Origin: Azorhizobium doebereinerae UFLA1-100
Lineage (GTDB): Bacteria > Pseudomonadota > Alphaproteobacteria > Rhizobiales > Xanthobacteraceae
Reading direction: 5' to 3'
DNA length: 64,000 nucleotides
Assembly: GCF_000473085.1 (NCBI RefSeq)
Contig: NZ_AXBA01000025.1
Location: 1-64,000, forward strand
Shown here: positions 41,421-50,700 of the stretch, piece after piece
Layout of the letters: each line of letters opens with the position of its first letter
How positions within the stretch are numbered: the first letter of the stretch is position 1
Translations under genes and position numbers: made by a program
Notes under the pieces: model-generated
Database searches by the model: none
What the model was told of the DNA's origin: nothing
The model's input: only the letters and a program-made list of their open reading frames with translations

Positions 41421-43655
41421 ATGACCCCAGCCGCGGTGGACCAGACGCCGGACAACGGCCCCATCACGCCGGCCGGCTTCGCCCTGGGGCTGCTGGCGCC
41501 GGTGGTGGTCGTGCTGGCCCTGGTGTCCGCGCTGGCCACCTTCCTTGTTCTCATGGGCCTCACCCCGGTGGTGCCGACCCACCAGGTGGTCATCAGCGTG
41601 CTGCTGGTGAATGCGGCGGCGGTGTTCGTGCTCAGCGCCATGGTGGGGCGCGAGATCTGGCGCATCGCCAAGGCGCGGGCGCGAGGGCGGGCCGCCGCCC
41701 GGCTGCACATCCGGATCGTCGGCCTGTTCGCGGTGGTCTCCGTGGTGCCGGCCATCCTGGTGGCGGTCGTGGCCAGCCTGACCCTCGACCGGGGGCTCGA
41801 CCGCTGGTTCTCCATGCGCACCCAGGAGATCGTCGCGAGCGCGGTGTCCGTGGCGCAGACCTATGTGCGCGAGCACGCGCTGAACATCCGCGGCGACCTG
41901 CTCGCCATGAGCGCGGACATGACGCGCCTGAAGCCGCTTTACGACAGCGACCGGGCGCGCTTCACGCAGATATTCACCGCCCAGGCGGCGCTGCGGAACC
42001 TGCCCGGCGCCATGCTCATCCGCCGCGACCTCAGCGTGGTCGAGCGGGCCAACGTGAACATCGGCCGCGAATTCCTGGTGCCGAGCAACATCGCCATCGG
42101 CGAGGCGACCGCCGAGCAGCCGGTGATCTATCTGCCCTCGGACGCCGATTTCGTCGGCGCGGTGATGCCGCTGCGCGACTTCGACGACCTCTACCTCTAT
42201 GTCGCCCGGCCCATCGACCCGCGTGTGATCGGCTATCTGAAGACCACGCAGGAGACGCTGGCGGACTATCGCAGCCTGGAGGAACGACGCTTCGGCGTTC
42301 AGGTGGCGTTCGCGCTGATGTACATGGTCATCACGCTGATCGTGCTGCTCTCGGCGGTTTGGCTGGGCATCAACTTCTCCAAATGGCTGGTGGCTCCCAT
42401 CCGCCGCTTGATGTCCGCCGCCGACCACGTGGCAGCCGGCAATCTCGACGTGCGGGTGCCGATCTACCGGGCCGAGGGCGACCTCGCCTCGCTGGGCGAG
42501 ACCTTCAACAAGATGACGCAGGAACTGCGCAGCCAGCGCGAGGCCATCCTCAAGGCGCGCGATCAGATCGACAGCCGTCGCCGTTTCACCGAGGCGGTGC
42601 TGTCCGGCGTCGGCGCCGGCGTCATCGGCCTCGATTCACAGGAGCGCATCACCATCCTCAACCGCTCCGCCGAGCGCCTGCTCGGGCTCAGCGAGGTTGA
42701 GGCGCTGAACCAGCCGCTGGCCGAGGTGGCGCCGGAGACGGCCGGCCTGCTGGCGGAGGCCGAGGCCGAGCATGCCCGCCAGCGCAGCGTCCAGGGCAAC
42801 ATCACCCTGACCCGCGACGGCCGCGAGCGCACCTTCGCGGTGCGTGTCACCACCGAGCAGTCGTCCGAGGCCGAGCACGGCTGGGTGGTGACGCTCGACG
42901 ACATCACCGAGCTGATCTCCGCCCAGCGCACCTCTGCCTGGGCGGACGTGGCGCGGCGCATCGCCCACGAGATCAAGAACCCGCTGACCCCGATCCAGCT
43001 CTCCGCCGAGCGGCTGAAGCGCAAGTTCGGCAAGCACGTGACGCAGGACCGCGACGTGTTCGACCAGTGCACCGACACCATCATCCGCCAGGTGGGCGAC
43101 ATCGGCCGCATGGTGGACGAATTCTCCTCCTTCGCCCGCATGCCCAAGCCCGTGGTCGACAGCCAGGATCTGGCGGAGACCACCCGGCAGACCGTCTTCC
43201 TCATGCGGGTCGGACATCCGGAAGTCGCATTCGAGGCCAACATCCCATCCTCCCTGCCGGCGCGGTTCGACCGCCGCCTGATCTCACAAGCCCTGACCAA
43301 CATTCTCAAGAACGCCGCCGAGGCCATCGAAGCCGTTCCGGTGGAGGTACGAGGACAAGGGCGCATCCGCGTGAGCGCGGAGCGTCTCGGAGAAGACCTG
43401 GTGATCGACATCATCGATAACGGAACGGGCCTGCCGCAGGAGAGCCGCAGCCGGCTGCTGGAGCCTTATGTGACGACGCGGGAAAAGGGGACGGGGCTCG
43501 GCCTCGCCATCGTGGGCAAGATCATGGAAGAGCACGGCGGCGGCATTGAGCTCTATGACGCCCCGGACGGGCGCGGCGCCTGGATCCGCCTGCGCATCCG
43601 GGCGGAGGGTCCGCTGCCCGAGGCCGCTCCGCGCGCCAAGACGGGGAGCAACTGA
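41421..43655 (+). CDS. ntrY: Nitrogen/redox sensor histidine kinase NtrY
   Basis: NtrY is a membrane kinase for NtrX, with roles in nitrogen and respiratory control. The 744-residue protein has N-terminal TM segments (about 20-45, 60-80, 100-120), an extracytoplasmic sensor, a TM near 300, HAMP (SKWLVAPIRRLMSAAD), PAS (about 395-500), phospho-His516 in [20 protein letters not shown] and the ATPase motifs NILKNAAEAIE, DNGTGLP and GTGLGLAIVGKI. ATG 41421 has AGGAG 11 nt upstream. Upstream codons from 41283 are likely untranslated. Confidence 0.95.
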   Translation: MTPAAVDQTPDNGPITPAGFALGLLAPVVVVLALVSALATFLVLMGLTPVVPTHQVVISVLLVNAAAVFVLSAMVGREIWRIAKARARGRAAARLHIRIVGLFAVVSVVPAILVAVVASLTLDRGLDRWFSMRTQEIVASAVSVAQTYVREHALNIRGDLLAMSADMTRLKPLYDSDRARFTQIFTAQAALRNLPGAMLIRRDLSVVERANVNIGREFLVPSNIAIGEATAEQPVIYLPSDADFVGAVMPLRDFDDLYLYVARPIDPRVIGYLKTTQETLADYRSLEERRFGVQVAFALMYMVITLIVLLSAVWLGINFSKWLVAPIRRLMSAADHVAAGNLDVRVPIYRAEGDLASLGETFNKMTQELRSQREAILKARDQIDSRRRFTEAVLSGVGAGVIGLDSQERITILNRSAERLLGLSEVEALNQPLAEVAPETAGLLAEAEAEHARQRSVQGNITLTRDGRERTFAVRVTTEQSSEAEHGWVVTLDDITELISAQRTSAWADVARRIAHEIKNPLTPIQLSAERLKRKFGKHVTQDRDVFDQCTDTIIRQVGDIGRMVDEFSSFARMPKPVVDSQDLAETTRQTVFLMRVGHPEVAFEANIPSSLPARFDRRLISQALTNILKNAAEAIEAVPVEVRGQGRIRVSAERLGEDLVIDIIDNGTGLPQESRSRLLEPYVTTREKGTGLGLAIVGKIMEEHGGGIELYDAPDGRGAWIRLRIRAEGPLPEAAPRAKTGSN

Positions 43656-43658
43656 GCC

Positions 43659-45023
43659 ATGGCCCATGACATCCTCATCGTCGACGACGAGCCGGACATC
43701 AGCGGTCTGGTGGCGGGCATCCTCGAGGACGAAGGCTATTCCGCCCGCACCGCGCGCGACGCCGACGGCGCGCTGGCGGAGATCGCCTCGCGCCGGCCCA
43801 ACCTCATCTTCCTCGACATCTGGCTCCAGGGCAGCCGGCTGGACGGACTGGAACTGCTGGACATCATCAAGCGCGAGCACCCGGAAGTGCCGGTGGTGAT
43901 GATCTCCGGCCACGGCAACATCGAAACTGCGGTGGCCGCCATCAAGCGCGGCGCCTACGACTTCATCGAGAAGCCGTTCAATGCCGACCGTCTGGTGGTC
44001 ATCACCGAGCGGGCGCTGGAGACGCTGCGCCTGCGCCGCGAGGTGCGCGAGCTCAAGCAGCTCACCCAGCCGCACACCATGGTGGGGCGCTCCAGCGTCA
44101 TCCAGCAACTGCGCGCCACGGTGGAGCGCGTGGGGCCGACCAACAGCCGCATCCTGATCGTCGGGCCGTCCGGCTCGGGCAAGGAATTGACCGCGCGCCT
44201 TATCCATACCGCCTCGGCGCGTTCGCAGGGGCCGTTCGTGGTCATCAACGCCGCCGCCATCACGCCCGAGCGCCTGGAATACGAACTGTTCGGCGTCGAG
44301 GACGGCGAGGGGCGCGAGCGCCATCGCGGCGCGCTGGAGGAGGCGCACGGCGGGACGCTGTTCCTCGACGAGATCGCCGACATGCCGCGCGAGACGCAGA
44401 ATCGCGTGCTGCGCGTGCTGGTGGAACAGACCTTCACCCGCATCGGCGGGGCGGAGAAAGTGCGCGTGGACGTGCGCATCATCTCCTCCACCGGGCGGCA
44501 CCTGGAGGAGGAGATCGCCGCCGGGCGCTTCCGCGAGGATCTCTACCACCGCCTCAGCGTGGTGCCGATCCGCGTTCCGCCTCTGGCCGAGCGGCGCGAG
44601 GATATCCCCGACCTCGTGGACTTCTTCATCGAACTGATCTCGCAGACCACCGGCCTGCAGCGCCGCAAGGTGGGCGAGGACGCCATGGCCGTGCTCCAGT
44701 CCCACGACTGGCCCGGCAACGTGCGCCAGCTGCGCAACAATGTGGAACGGCTGCTGATCCTGGCGGGCGGCGACGCGGACGCGGAGGTCACCGCCTCCAT
44801 GCTGCCGCCGGACGTGGGCGCGCTGGTGCCGAGCCTGCCGAACGGCAATGGCGGGGAGCACCTCATGGGCTTGCCGCTGCGTGAGGCGCGCGAGGTCTTC
44901 GAGCGCGAGTATCTGGCGGCGCAGATTAACCGCTTTGGCGGCAACATCTCGCGCACGGCGGAATTTGTGGGCATGGAACGTTCGGCCCTGCATCGAAAGC
45001 TCAAGGCGCTGGGCGTAGGCTGA
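43659..45023 (+). CDS. ntrX: NtrX response regulator, partner of NtrY
   Basis: This 454-residue NtrC-type regulator has the phospho-Asp D53 in LIFLDIWLQGSR, the AAA+ Walker A GPSGSGKE, Walker [14 protein letters not shown] and a C-terminal Fis helix-turn-helix (GNISRTAEFVGMERSALHRKLK). In place of the GAFTGA sigma-54 loop it has FGVEDGEGRERHRG, so it is not expected to activate sigma-54. This is known for alphaproteobacterial NtrX. ATG 43659 is 3 nt after the ntrY stop. Confidence 0.96.
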   Translation: MAHDILIVDDEPDISGLVAGILEDEGYSARTARDADGALAEIASRRPNLIFLDIWLQGSRLDGLELLDIIKREHPEVPVVMISGHGNIETAVAAIKRGAYDFIEKPFNADRLVVITERALETLRLRREVRELKQLTQPHTMVGRSSVIQQLRATVERVGPTNSRILIVGPSGSGKELTARLIHTASARSQGPFVVINAAAITPERLEYELFGVEDGEGRERHRGALEEAHGGTLFLDEIADMPRETQNRVLRVLVEQTFTRIGGAEKVRVDVRIISSTGRHLEEEIAAGRFREDLYHRLSVVPIRVPPLAERREDIPDLVDFFIELISQTTGLQRRKVGEDAMAVLQSHDWPGNVRQLRNNVERLLILAGGDADAEVTASMLPPDVGALVPSLPNGNGGEHLMGLPLREAREVFEREYLAAQINRFGGNISRTAEFVGMERSALHRKLKALGVG

Positions 45024-45171
45024 CGAACGGGGAACGGGTAAGGTCACATTGTCCGTCGTGCGCCGCCGGGCCGGGGGAAGCCCCGGCAGCGCCGCCGGGC
45101 CGACGGGAACGGGGAAGCGCATGCGGGGGCGAAGTTCGCCCACCGCGTGAACGGCCCCAGGGGGAAAGCCA

Positions 45172-46548
45172 ATGAAGGTCGTGATCTGCGGGGCGGGGCA
45201 GGTGGGGTTCGGCATCGCCGAGCGCCTCGCTGGCGAGCAGAACGACGTCTCCATCGTCGATGCCAATCCGCGGCGCATCCAGATCGCCACGGACCAGCTC
45301 GACGTGCGCGGCGTGGTGGGGCACGGGTCGCATCCCGATGTGCTGGCGCGTGCCGGCATTGAGCAGGCCGACATGCTCATTGCCGTTACCCTGCATGACG
45401 AAGTGAACATGGTGGCCTGCCAGGTGGGCCACGCGCTGTTCAACGTGCCGACCAAGGTGGCGCGCATCCGCGCCCAGACCTATCTCCAGCCGGAATGGCG
45501 CGGCCTCATGTCGCGCGATCACCTGCCGATCGACGTGGTGATCTCGCCGGAGATCGAGGTGGGCGAGATGGTGCTGCGGCGCCTGTCGCTGCCCGGCGCC
45601 ATCGACACCGTGTCGTTCGCCGACGGCTCGGTGGTGGTGGCGGGCGTCCATTGCGGCGACGATTGCCCGGTGGTGGACACTCCGCTCAGCCAGTTGACCC
45701 AGCTGTTCCCGGATCTCGCCGCAACCATCGTCGCCATCAACCGCGGCGGCAAGGTCTCCCCGGCGCGCTCCGGCGACCATCTGCTGGTGGGCGACATCGC
45801 CTATTTCATCGCCCAGGCGGACCAGGTGGGCCGCACCCTCTCCATCTTCGGGCATGACGAGATCCCGGCCCGCCGCATCATCATCGGCGGCGGCGGCAAC
45901 ATCGGCCTTTACGTGGCCCAGGAACTGGAAAAGCGGAATTCCGCAGCCCGCATCAAGGTCATCGAGCACACCCGCGAGCGTGCCCAGGCCATCGCCGAGA
46001 CGCTGACCCGCTCGGTGGTGCTCAACGGCGACACGCTGGCGCGCGAGATCCTGGACGAGGCGGGCGTGGCGGACGCCGATACCATGGTGGCCGTCACCAA
46101 CGACGACCGTATCAACATCCTCTCCTGCCTGCTGGCCAAGCAGCTTGGCGCGCGCCGCATCCTGGCGCTGGTGAACGAGCAGGGCTATGCGGGCTTTGCC
46201 CGGGGGCTCGGCATCGATGCTTATGTGAACCCGCGCCAGATCACCGTGTCCAAGGTGCTTCAGCATGTGCGGCGCGGGCGCATCCGTGGCGTCCATGCGC
46301 TGCTCGACGGCGCCGGCGAGATGATCGAGGCGGAGGCGCTGGAAACCTCGCCGCTGGTCGGCCGCCCGCTGCGGGACATCGATTTGCTCCAGGGCCTGCG
46401 CATCGGCGCCATCGTCCGCAACGGCGCCGTGATGCTGCCGAAGGGCGACACGGTGGTCCGCGCCCAGGACCGCGTGGTGCTGTTCGCCGGGGCCGACCAG
46501 ATCAAGCGCGTGGAGCAGTTGTTCCGCGTCAGCCTCGAATTCTTCTGA
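45172..46548 (+). CDS. trkA: Trk system potassium uptake protein TrkA
   Basis: TrkA is the cytoplasmic NAD(H)/ATP-binding gate of the Trk K+ channel. The 458-residue protein has two RCK units: N-domains with VVICGAGQVGFGIAERL (start) and IIIGGGGNIGLYVAQELE (about 240), each followed by a C-domain. ATG 45172 follows GGGGGAAAG. It precedes trkH by 19 bp. Confidence 0.96.
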   Translation: MKVVICGAGQVGFGIAERLAGEQNDVSIVDANPRRIQIATDQLDVRGVVGHGSHPDVLARAGIEQADMLIAVTLHDEVNMVACQVGHALFNVPTKVARIRAQTYLQPEWRGLMSRDHLPIDVVISPEIEVGEMVLRRLSLPGAIDTVSFADGSVVVAGVHCGDDCPVVDTPLSQLTQLFPDLAATIVAINRGGKVSPARSGDHLLVGDIAYFIAQADQVGRTLSIFGHDEIPARRIIIGGGGNIGLYVAQELEKRNSAARIKVIEHTRERAQAIAETLTRSVVLNGDTLAREILDEAGVADADTMVAVTNDDRINILSCLLAKQLGARRILALVNEQGYAGFARGLGIDAYVNPRQITVSKVLQHVRRGRIRGVHALLDGAGEMIEAEALETSPLVGRPLRDIDLLQGLRIGAIVRNGAVMLPKGDTVVRAQDRVVLFAGADQIKRVEQLFRVSLEFF

Positions 46549-46567
46549 ACCGGCCCGATCCCCGCCC

Positions 46568-47986
46568 ATGGCCTCCGCCATCCGCCTGTTTGCCCTGGTC
46601 TTCGCGCTGGTCGCGGCGGCGGCGCTCGTGCCGGCGGCGGCGGCCCTGGCGGCCGGAGACGGCACGGCGGGCAGCTTCATCGCCACGGCGCTCGGCTGTA
46701 CCTTCCTGGCGGGGGCGGTCTATTTCTCCGTGCATGGCCGCCGGGGCGGCATGCGGCGGCTGCACATGTTCGCCGCCATGGCGGCGCTGTGGGTGCTGGT
46801 GCCGCTGGTCAGCGCGCCGGCCATCGCCTTCGCCGCCGACCTGCCGCTGCGCGGGGCGCTGCTGGAGGCGGTGTCGGCCTTCACCACCACGGGCACATCG
46901 GCGGTGAGGGACGGCCCGGCGGGCCTCTACCTCTGGTTCGCGCTGCTGCAATGGAGCGGCGGCCTGCTTACCATCATCTCGGGTATCGCCGTGCTGGCCC
47001 CGGCGGGCGTCGGCGGGCTGCCGGACCGCGCCACGGCCACGGGCGAATCGCATGAGGCCATCGACCTGATGGAGGCGGTCCGCAGCGTGGCCCCCATCTA
47101 TGCGGCGGTGACGCTGCTGGCCTTCGTGGCCGTGCTGTTCACCGGCGTCTCGGTCTATGCCGCGCTCTGCCTCGCCACCGCCGTCGCCTCCACCGGCGCC
47201 CACCTGCCGCCGGAGGCGCATCTGGCGCTCGGCAGCGGGACGGCGACGAAGTGGGTGATGCTGCCATTCCTGTTGTGGTCCGCCACCAGCGTGCGCTGGC
47301 ACAAGGCCATCGTCTCCCGGCGGATCAACGCCGCGCCGGAGCAAAGCGAGAGCCTGATCCTGGCCGGCTACTGGCTGGTGCTGGGGGTGGTGCTGGCCGC
47401 CTTCTTCTTCCGCGGCCCGGCCGGGCTGTCGGTCATCGAGGCTGTGCCGGACGGCCTGTTCGCGGCCGCCTCGCTCATCTCCACCACCGGCCTTGCGCCC
47501 TATCCGGGCGCCTACGGGCATGTCCCCACAGGTCTCGTGCTCGCGGTGGCGTTCATCGGCGGCGGGGCGCTGTCCGTGTCCGGCGGGCTCAAGATCATGC
47601 GGGTGCGGGCCATGCTGCTGCGGGCGCGGGGCGACCTGCTGCGCCTCGTCTATCCCAATCTGGTGCAGCCCTCGCGCACCGGGGAGGGCGGCGTCGGCTC
47701 GGCCATGCGCGGCGTGTGGGTGGGGGCCATGGCGCTGTTCATGACCTTCGGCTCGGTGCTCATCGTCATGGCGAGCGGCCTGCCCAGCTTTGATGCCGCC
47801 GTGACCGGCGCGGTGGCGGCGCTCAGCAATACCGGACCGATCTACGACGAATCCGGCGCCGGCTGGCCCGGCCTCGACGGCATCAACCCGCTCGCCGCCC
47901 TCGCGGCCGGCTTCGCCATGATCGCCGGGCGGCTCGAGACGGTCGGCGCCTTCGTCCTCATCCATCTCGCCTTCTGGCGCAACTGA
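46568..47986 (+). CDS. trkH: TrkH-family potassium uptake membrane subunit
   Basis: This 472-residue inner-membrane channel subunit has four pseudo-repeats with selectivity-loop Gly residues seen in FTTTGTSA, ASTGAHL, STTGLAPY and SNTGPIYDE. About 10 hydrophobic segments are present. Partner TrkA is encoded just upstream. K+ is the expected substrate; some relatives also pass Na+. Confidence 0.94.
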   Translation: MASAIRLFALVFALVAAAALVPAAAALAAGDGTAGSFIATALGCTFLAGAVYFSVHGRRGGMRRLHMFAAMAALWVLVPLVSAPAIAFAADLPLRGALLEAVSAFTTTGTSAVRDGPAGLYLWFALLQWSGGLLTIISGIAVLAPAGVGGLPDRATATGESHEAIDLMEAVRSVAPIYAAVTLLAFVAVLFTGVSVYAALCLATAVASTGAHLPPEAHLALGSGTATKWVMLPFLLWSATSVRWHKAIVSRRINAAPEQSESLILAGYWLVLGVVLAAFFFRGPAGLSVIEAVPDGLFAAASLISTTGLAPYPGAYGHVPTGLVLAVAFIGGGALSVSGGLKIMRVRAMLLRARGDLLRLVYPNLVQPSRTGEGGVGSAMRGVWVGAMALFMTFGSVLIVMASGLPSFDAAVTGAVAALSNTGPIYDESGAGWPGLDGINPLAALAAGFAMIAGRLETVGAFVLIHLAFWRN

Positions 47987-48017
47987 CCCTCCAAGAACCC
48001 TTCAAGACGGTGCTCCC

Positions 48018-48878
48018 ATGTCGCGTGTCGCTTATGTCAACGGCCAATATGTTCCCCACGCCGAGGCCAGCGTGCATGTGGAGGATCGCGGCTACCAGTT
48101 CGCCGACGGCGTCTATGAGGTCTGCGAGGTCCGCGACGGCCATCTGGTGGACGAGCGCCGCCATCTCGACCGGCTCGACCGCTCGCTGAAGGAGCTGCGC
48201 ATCACCCCGCCCATGGCGCGGGGGCCGCTCGGCGTGGTGCTACGCGAGACGGTGGCGCGCAACCGCGTGCGCGACGGCCTGGTCTATATGCAGGTGACGC
48301 GCGGCGTCGCCCGGCGCGACCACGCTTTCCCGGCGGAGGGTACGCCGGCGAGCCTCGTGGTGACGTCCCGCTCGGTGAACTTTGCGGCCAACGACCGCGC
48401 CGCCGAGAGCGGCATCAAGGTCATCACCATGCCGGACAACCGCTGGGAGCGGGTGGACATCAAGACTGTCGGCCTGCTGCCGAACGTCCTGGCCAAGCAG
48501 GCCGCCAAGGAGGCGGGCGCCAAGGAAGCCTGGTTCGTGGATGCCGCCGGAAACGTGACCGAGGGCTCCTCCACCAATGCCTGGATCGTGACCGCCGACG
48601 GCGTGCTGGTCACCCGCTCGGCGGACCACGGCATTCTGCGCGGCATCACCCGGACGGTGCTGTTCGACCTGGCGGCGCAGGAGCAGCTGCGCATCGAGGA
48701 GCGGGCTTTCACCCGCGCCGAGGCCATGGCCGCTCGCGAGGCCTTCATCTCCTCCGCCACCAATCTGGTCATGCCGGTAGTGAGCATCGACGGCGCGAAG
48801 ATCGGCGACGGCAAGCCCGGCCCGATGGCCCGGCGGCTGCGCGAGCGCTACCACGCCTACGCGGAAGTCTCCGCTTGA
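48018..48878 (+). CDS. Class IV PLP aminotransferase (D-amino-acid aminotransferase-like)
   Basis: This 286-residue fold-type IV enzyme is like D-amino-acid or branched-chain aminotransferases. The PLP lysine is K149 in VDIKTVGLLPNVLAKQ. FADGVYEVCEVRDG at the N-terminus and EGSSTNAWIV (substrate/PLP phosphate loop) fit the D-alanine aminotransferase group. A role in D-amino acids for the wall is likely but not fixed. It sits between trkH and hfq. Confidence 0.88.
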   Translation: MSRVAYVNGQYVPHAEASVHVEDRGYQFADGVYEVCEVRDGHLVDERRHLDRLDRSLKELRITPPMARGPLGVVLRETVARNRVRDGLVYMQVTRGVARRDHAFPAEGTPASLVVTSRSVNFAANDRAAESGIKVITMPDNRWERVDIKTVGLLPNVLAKQAAKEAGAKEAWFVDAAGNVTEGSSTNAWIVTADGVLVTRSADHGILRGITRTVLFDLAAQEQLRIEERAFTRAEAMAAREAFISSATNLVMPVVSIDGAKIGDGKPGPMARRLRERYHAYAEVSA

Positions 48879-48916
48879 GTGCACTGCGTCCGTTTATGTT
48901 GCAGAGCAAAATATTG

Positions 48917-48946
48917 TTGCACTGGCCTCGCGCTGTGCCATGCTAG
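48917..48946 (+). promoter_or_regulatory. Candidate hfq promoter
   Basis: TTGCAC (48917-48922) and TGCTAG (48941-48946) with an 18-bp spacer lie about 95 bp before the hfq start. The -10 is a poor match, so this is a weak call. Confidence 0.3.
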
Positions 48947-48963
48947 GTTTGGAACTCCCGTCT

Positions 48964-49004
48964 CCGCAGGTGTCTCCGGTGCCCTAAGGGCAGAGAACCT
49001 GCGG
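48964..49004 (+). other. Nested stem-loop in the hfq leader
   Basis: ccgcaggt (48964-48971) pairs with acctgcgg (48997-49004), and inside them tgccc/gggca (48980-48992) forms an inner stem with a TAA loop. The structure lies 36 nt before the hfq start. In E. coli, Hfq controls its own mRNA through its leader; a similar role here is inference. Confidence 0.5.
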
Positions 49005-49040
49005 CATGGCGGGGCAACGCCGAAAGAAACGGACACGAAA

Positions 49041-49295
49041 ATGGCGGCGGAACGCACACAAAACCTGCAAGACACCTTTCTCAATCACGTTCGCAAGCAG
49101 AAGACGCCCCTCACCATCTTCCTGGTGAACGGGGTCAAGCTCCAGGGCGTCGTGACCTGGTTCGACAATTTCTGCGTGCTGCTTCGGCGCGATGGGCACT
49201 CGCAATTGGTCTACAAGCACGCTATCTCCACGATCATGCCCGGGCATCCGGTGCAATTGTTCGATCCCACCGACGAGGTGGCGGAGAAAGCGTGA
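49041..49295 (+). CDS. hfq: RNA chaperone Hfq
   Basis: Hfq is a ring-shaped RNA chaperone that pairs small RNAs with mRNAs. The 84-residue protein has Sm1 ([22 protein letters not shown]) and Sm2 ([10 protein letters not shown]) motifs, and Q8 and the YKH triad for RNA binding. The short C-terminus is typical for alphaproteobacteria. It precedes hflX, as in many proteobacteria. Confidence 0.98.
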   Translation: MAAERTQNLQDTFLNHVRKQKTPLTIFLVNGVKLQGVVTWFDNFCVLLRRDGHSQLVYKHAISTIMPGHPVQLFDPTDEVAEKA

Positions 49296-49301
49296 TCTGG
49301 C

Positions 49302-50681
49302 GTGGAGCCTAAGGGACCGCGAGGGGCAGCCGGGGGCGGGTTGAAGGGCGTGGATCGTCGCGCCCCGCCGACCCGCTGCGCCGTCATCACCCCACATCTC
49401 ACCAAGCGTGCCGCGCGCGCCGGTTCCGACCGGCGCAGCCCCGAAGCCCGTCTCGACGAGGCGGTAGGGCTGGCGGCCGCCATTGATCTCGACGTGGTGT
49501 TCAAGGGCCTCGTCGTGCTCTCGGAGGTCAAGCCGGCCACCTATATCGGCTCCGGCAAGGTGGAGGAGATCGCCGGCATCGTTGAGGCCGAGGACGTGGG
49601 CCTCGTGTTCGTCGATGCCGCCCTCTCGCCGGTGCAACAACGCAACCTGGAAAAAGCGTGGTCCGCCAAGGTGGTGGACCGCACCGCTCTGATCCTGGAA
49701 ATCTTCGGCAGTCGCGCCCGTACCAAGGAAGGCACGCTCCAGGTGGAGCTTGCCCATCTGAACTACCAGCGCTCGCGCCTGGTGCGGTCCTGGACCCATC
49801 TGGAGCGCCAGCGCGGCGGCTTCGGCTTCCTCGGCGGCCCCGGCGAGACGCAGATCGAGGCCGATCGCCGGCAGATCGGCGAGCGCATCATCCGCATCGA
49901 GCGCGAGCTGGAGCAGGTCAAGCGCACCCGTGCCCTGCACCGCACCAGCCGCAAGCGCGTGCCGTATCCGGTGGTGGCGCTGGTCGGCTACACCAATGCT
50001 GGCAAGTCCACGCTGTTCAACCGCCTGACCCAGGCCGAGGTGATGGCGCAGGATCTCTTGTTCGCCACCCTCGACCCGACGTTGCGCGCGGTGGACCTGC
50101 CACACGGCACCCGCGTCATCCTCTCAGACACGGTCGGCTTCATCTCCGAACTTCCCACCCAACTCGTCGCCGCCTTCCGCGCCACGCTGGAAGAGGTGAT
50201 CGAGGCGGACGTGATCCTGCACGTGCGCGACATCTCCCACCCCGACACCGACGCCCAGGCGGCGGACGTGAAGGATGTGCTCACCGAACTCGGCATCGAT
50301 ACCGAGCCCGGCGGGCGCATGGTGGAGGTGTGGAACAAGATCGACCTGCTGCCGCCGGAAGAGCGCGAGCGCATGGTGAACACCGCGGTGCGCGCCGGAG
50401 AGACGGAGCGCCCGGTTCTGGTGTCGGCCCTGACGGGGGAGGGTACGTCCGGCCTGCTCGACATGATCGAGGCGCAGATCACCGCCGGCCGGGTGACGCT
50501 CTCCGTCCGGCTGCCCGCCGAGGACGGCGAGGGGCTCGGCTGGCTCTATCGCCATGGCGAGGTGATGGATCGGGAGACCGATGCGGATGGCCTGCTGCAC
50601 GTCTCGCTGCGCATCCTGCCCGAGCGTGTGGACTTGGTGAAGCGGCGGTTCGGGGCGGCGCAGGTGCGTAGCGCTGGCTGA
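49302..50681 (+). CDS. hflX: GTPase HflX
   Basis: HflX is a ribosome-associated GTPase that splits stalled or stressed 70S ribosomes. The 459-residue protein has an N-terminal nucleotide-binding region, the conserved GPGETQIEADRR linker, G1 GYTNAGKST, G3 DTVGFI and G4 NKID. GTG 49302 begins 6 nt after the hfq stop; the first ~40 residues are poorly conserved. Confidence 0.96.
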   Translation: MEPKGPRGAAGGGLKGVDRRAPPTRCAVITPHLTKRAARAGSDRRSPEARLDEAVGLAAAIDLDVVFKGLVVLSEVKPATYIGSGKVEEIAGIVEAEDVGLVFVDAALSPVQQRNLEKAWSAKVVDRTALILEIFGSRARTKEGTLQVELAHLNYQRSRLVRSWTHLERQRGGFGFLGGPGETQIEADRRQIGERIIRIERELEQVKRTRALHRTSRKRVPYPVVALVGYTNAGKSTLFNRLTQAEVMAQDLLFATLDPTLRAVDLPHGTRVILSDTVGFISELPTQLVAAFRATLEEVIEADVILHVRDISHPDTDAQAADVKDVLTELGIDTEPGGRMVEVWNKIDLLPPEERERMVNTAVRAGETERPVLVSALTGEGTSGLLDMIEAQITAGRVTLSVRLPAEDGEGLGWLYRHGEVMDRETDADGLLHVSLRILPERVDLVKRRFGAAQVRSAG

Positions 50682-50700
50682 GCGCCGTAGCGTCCTGCCG

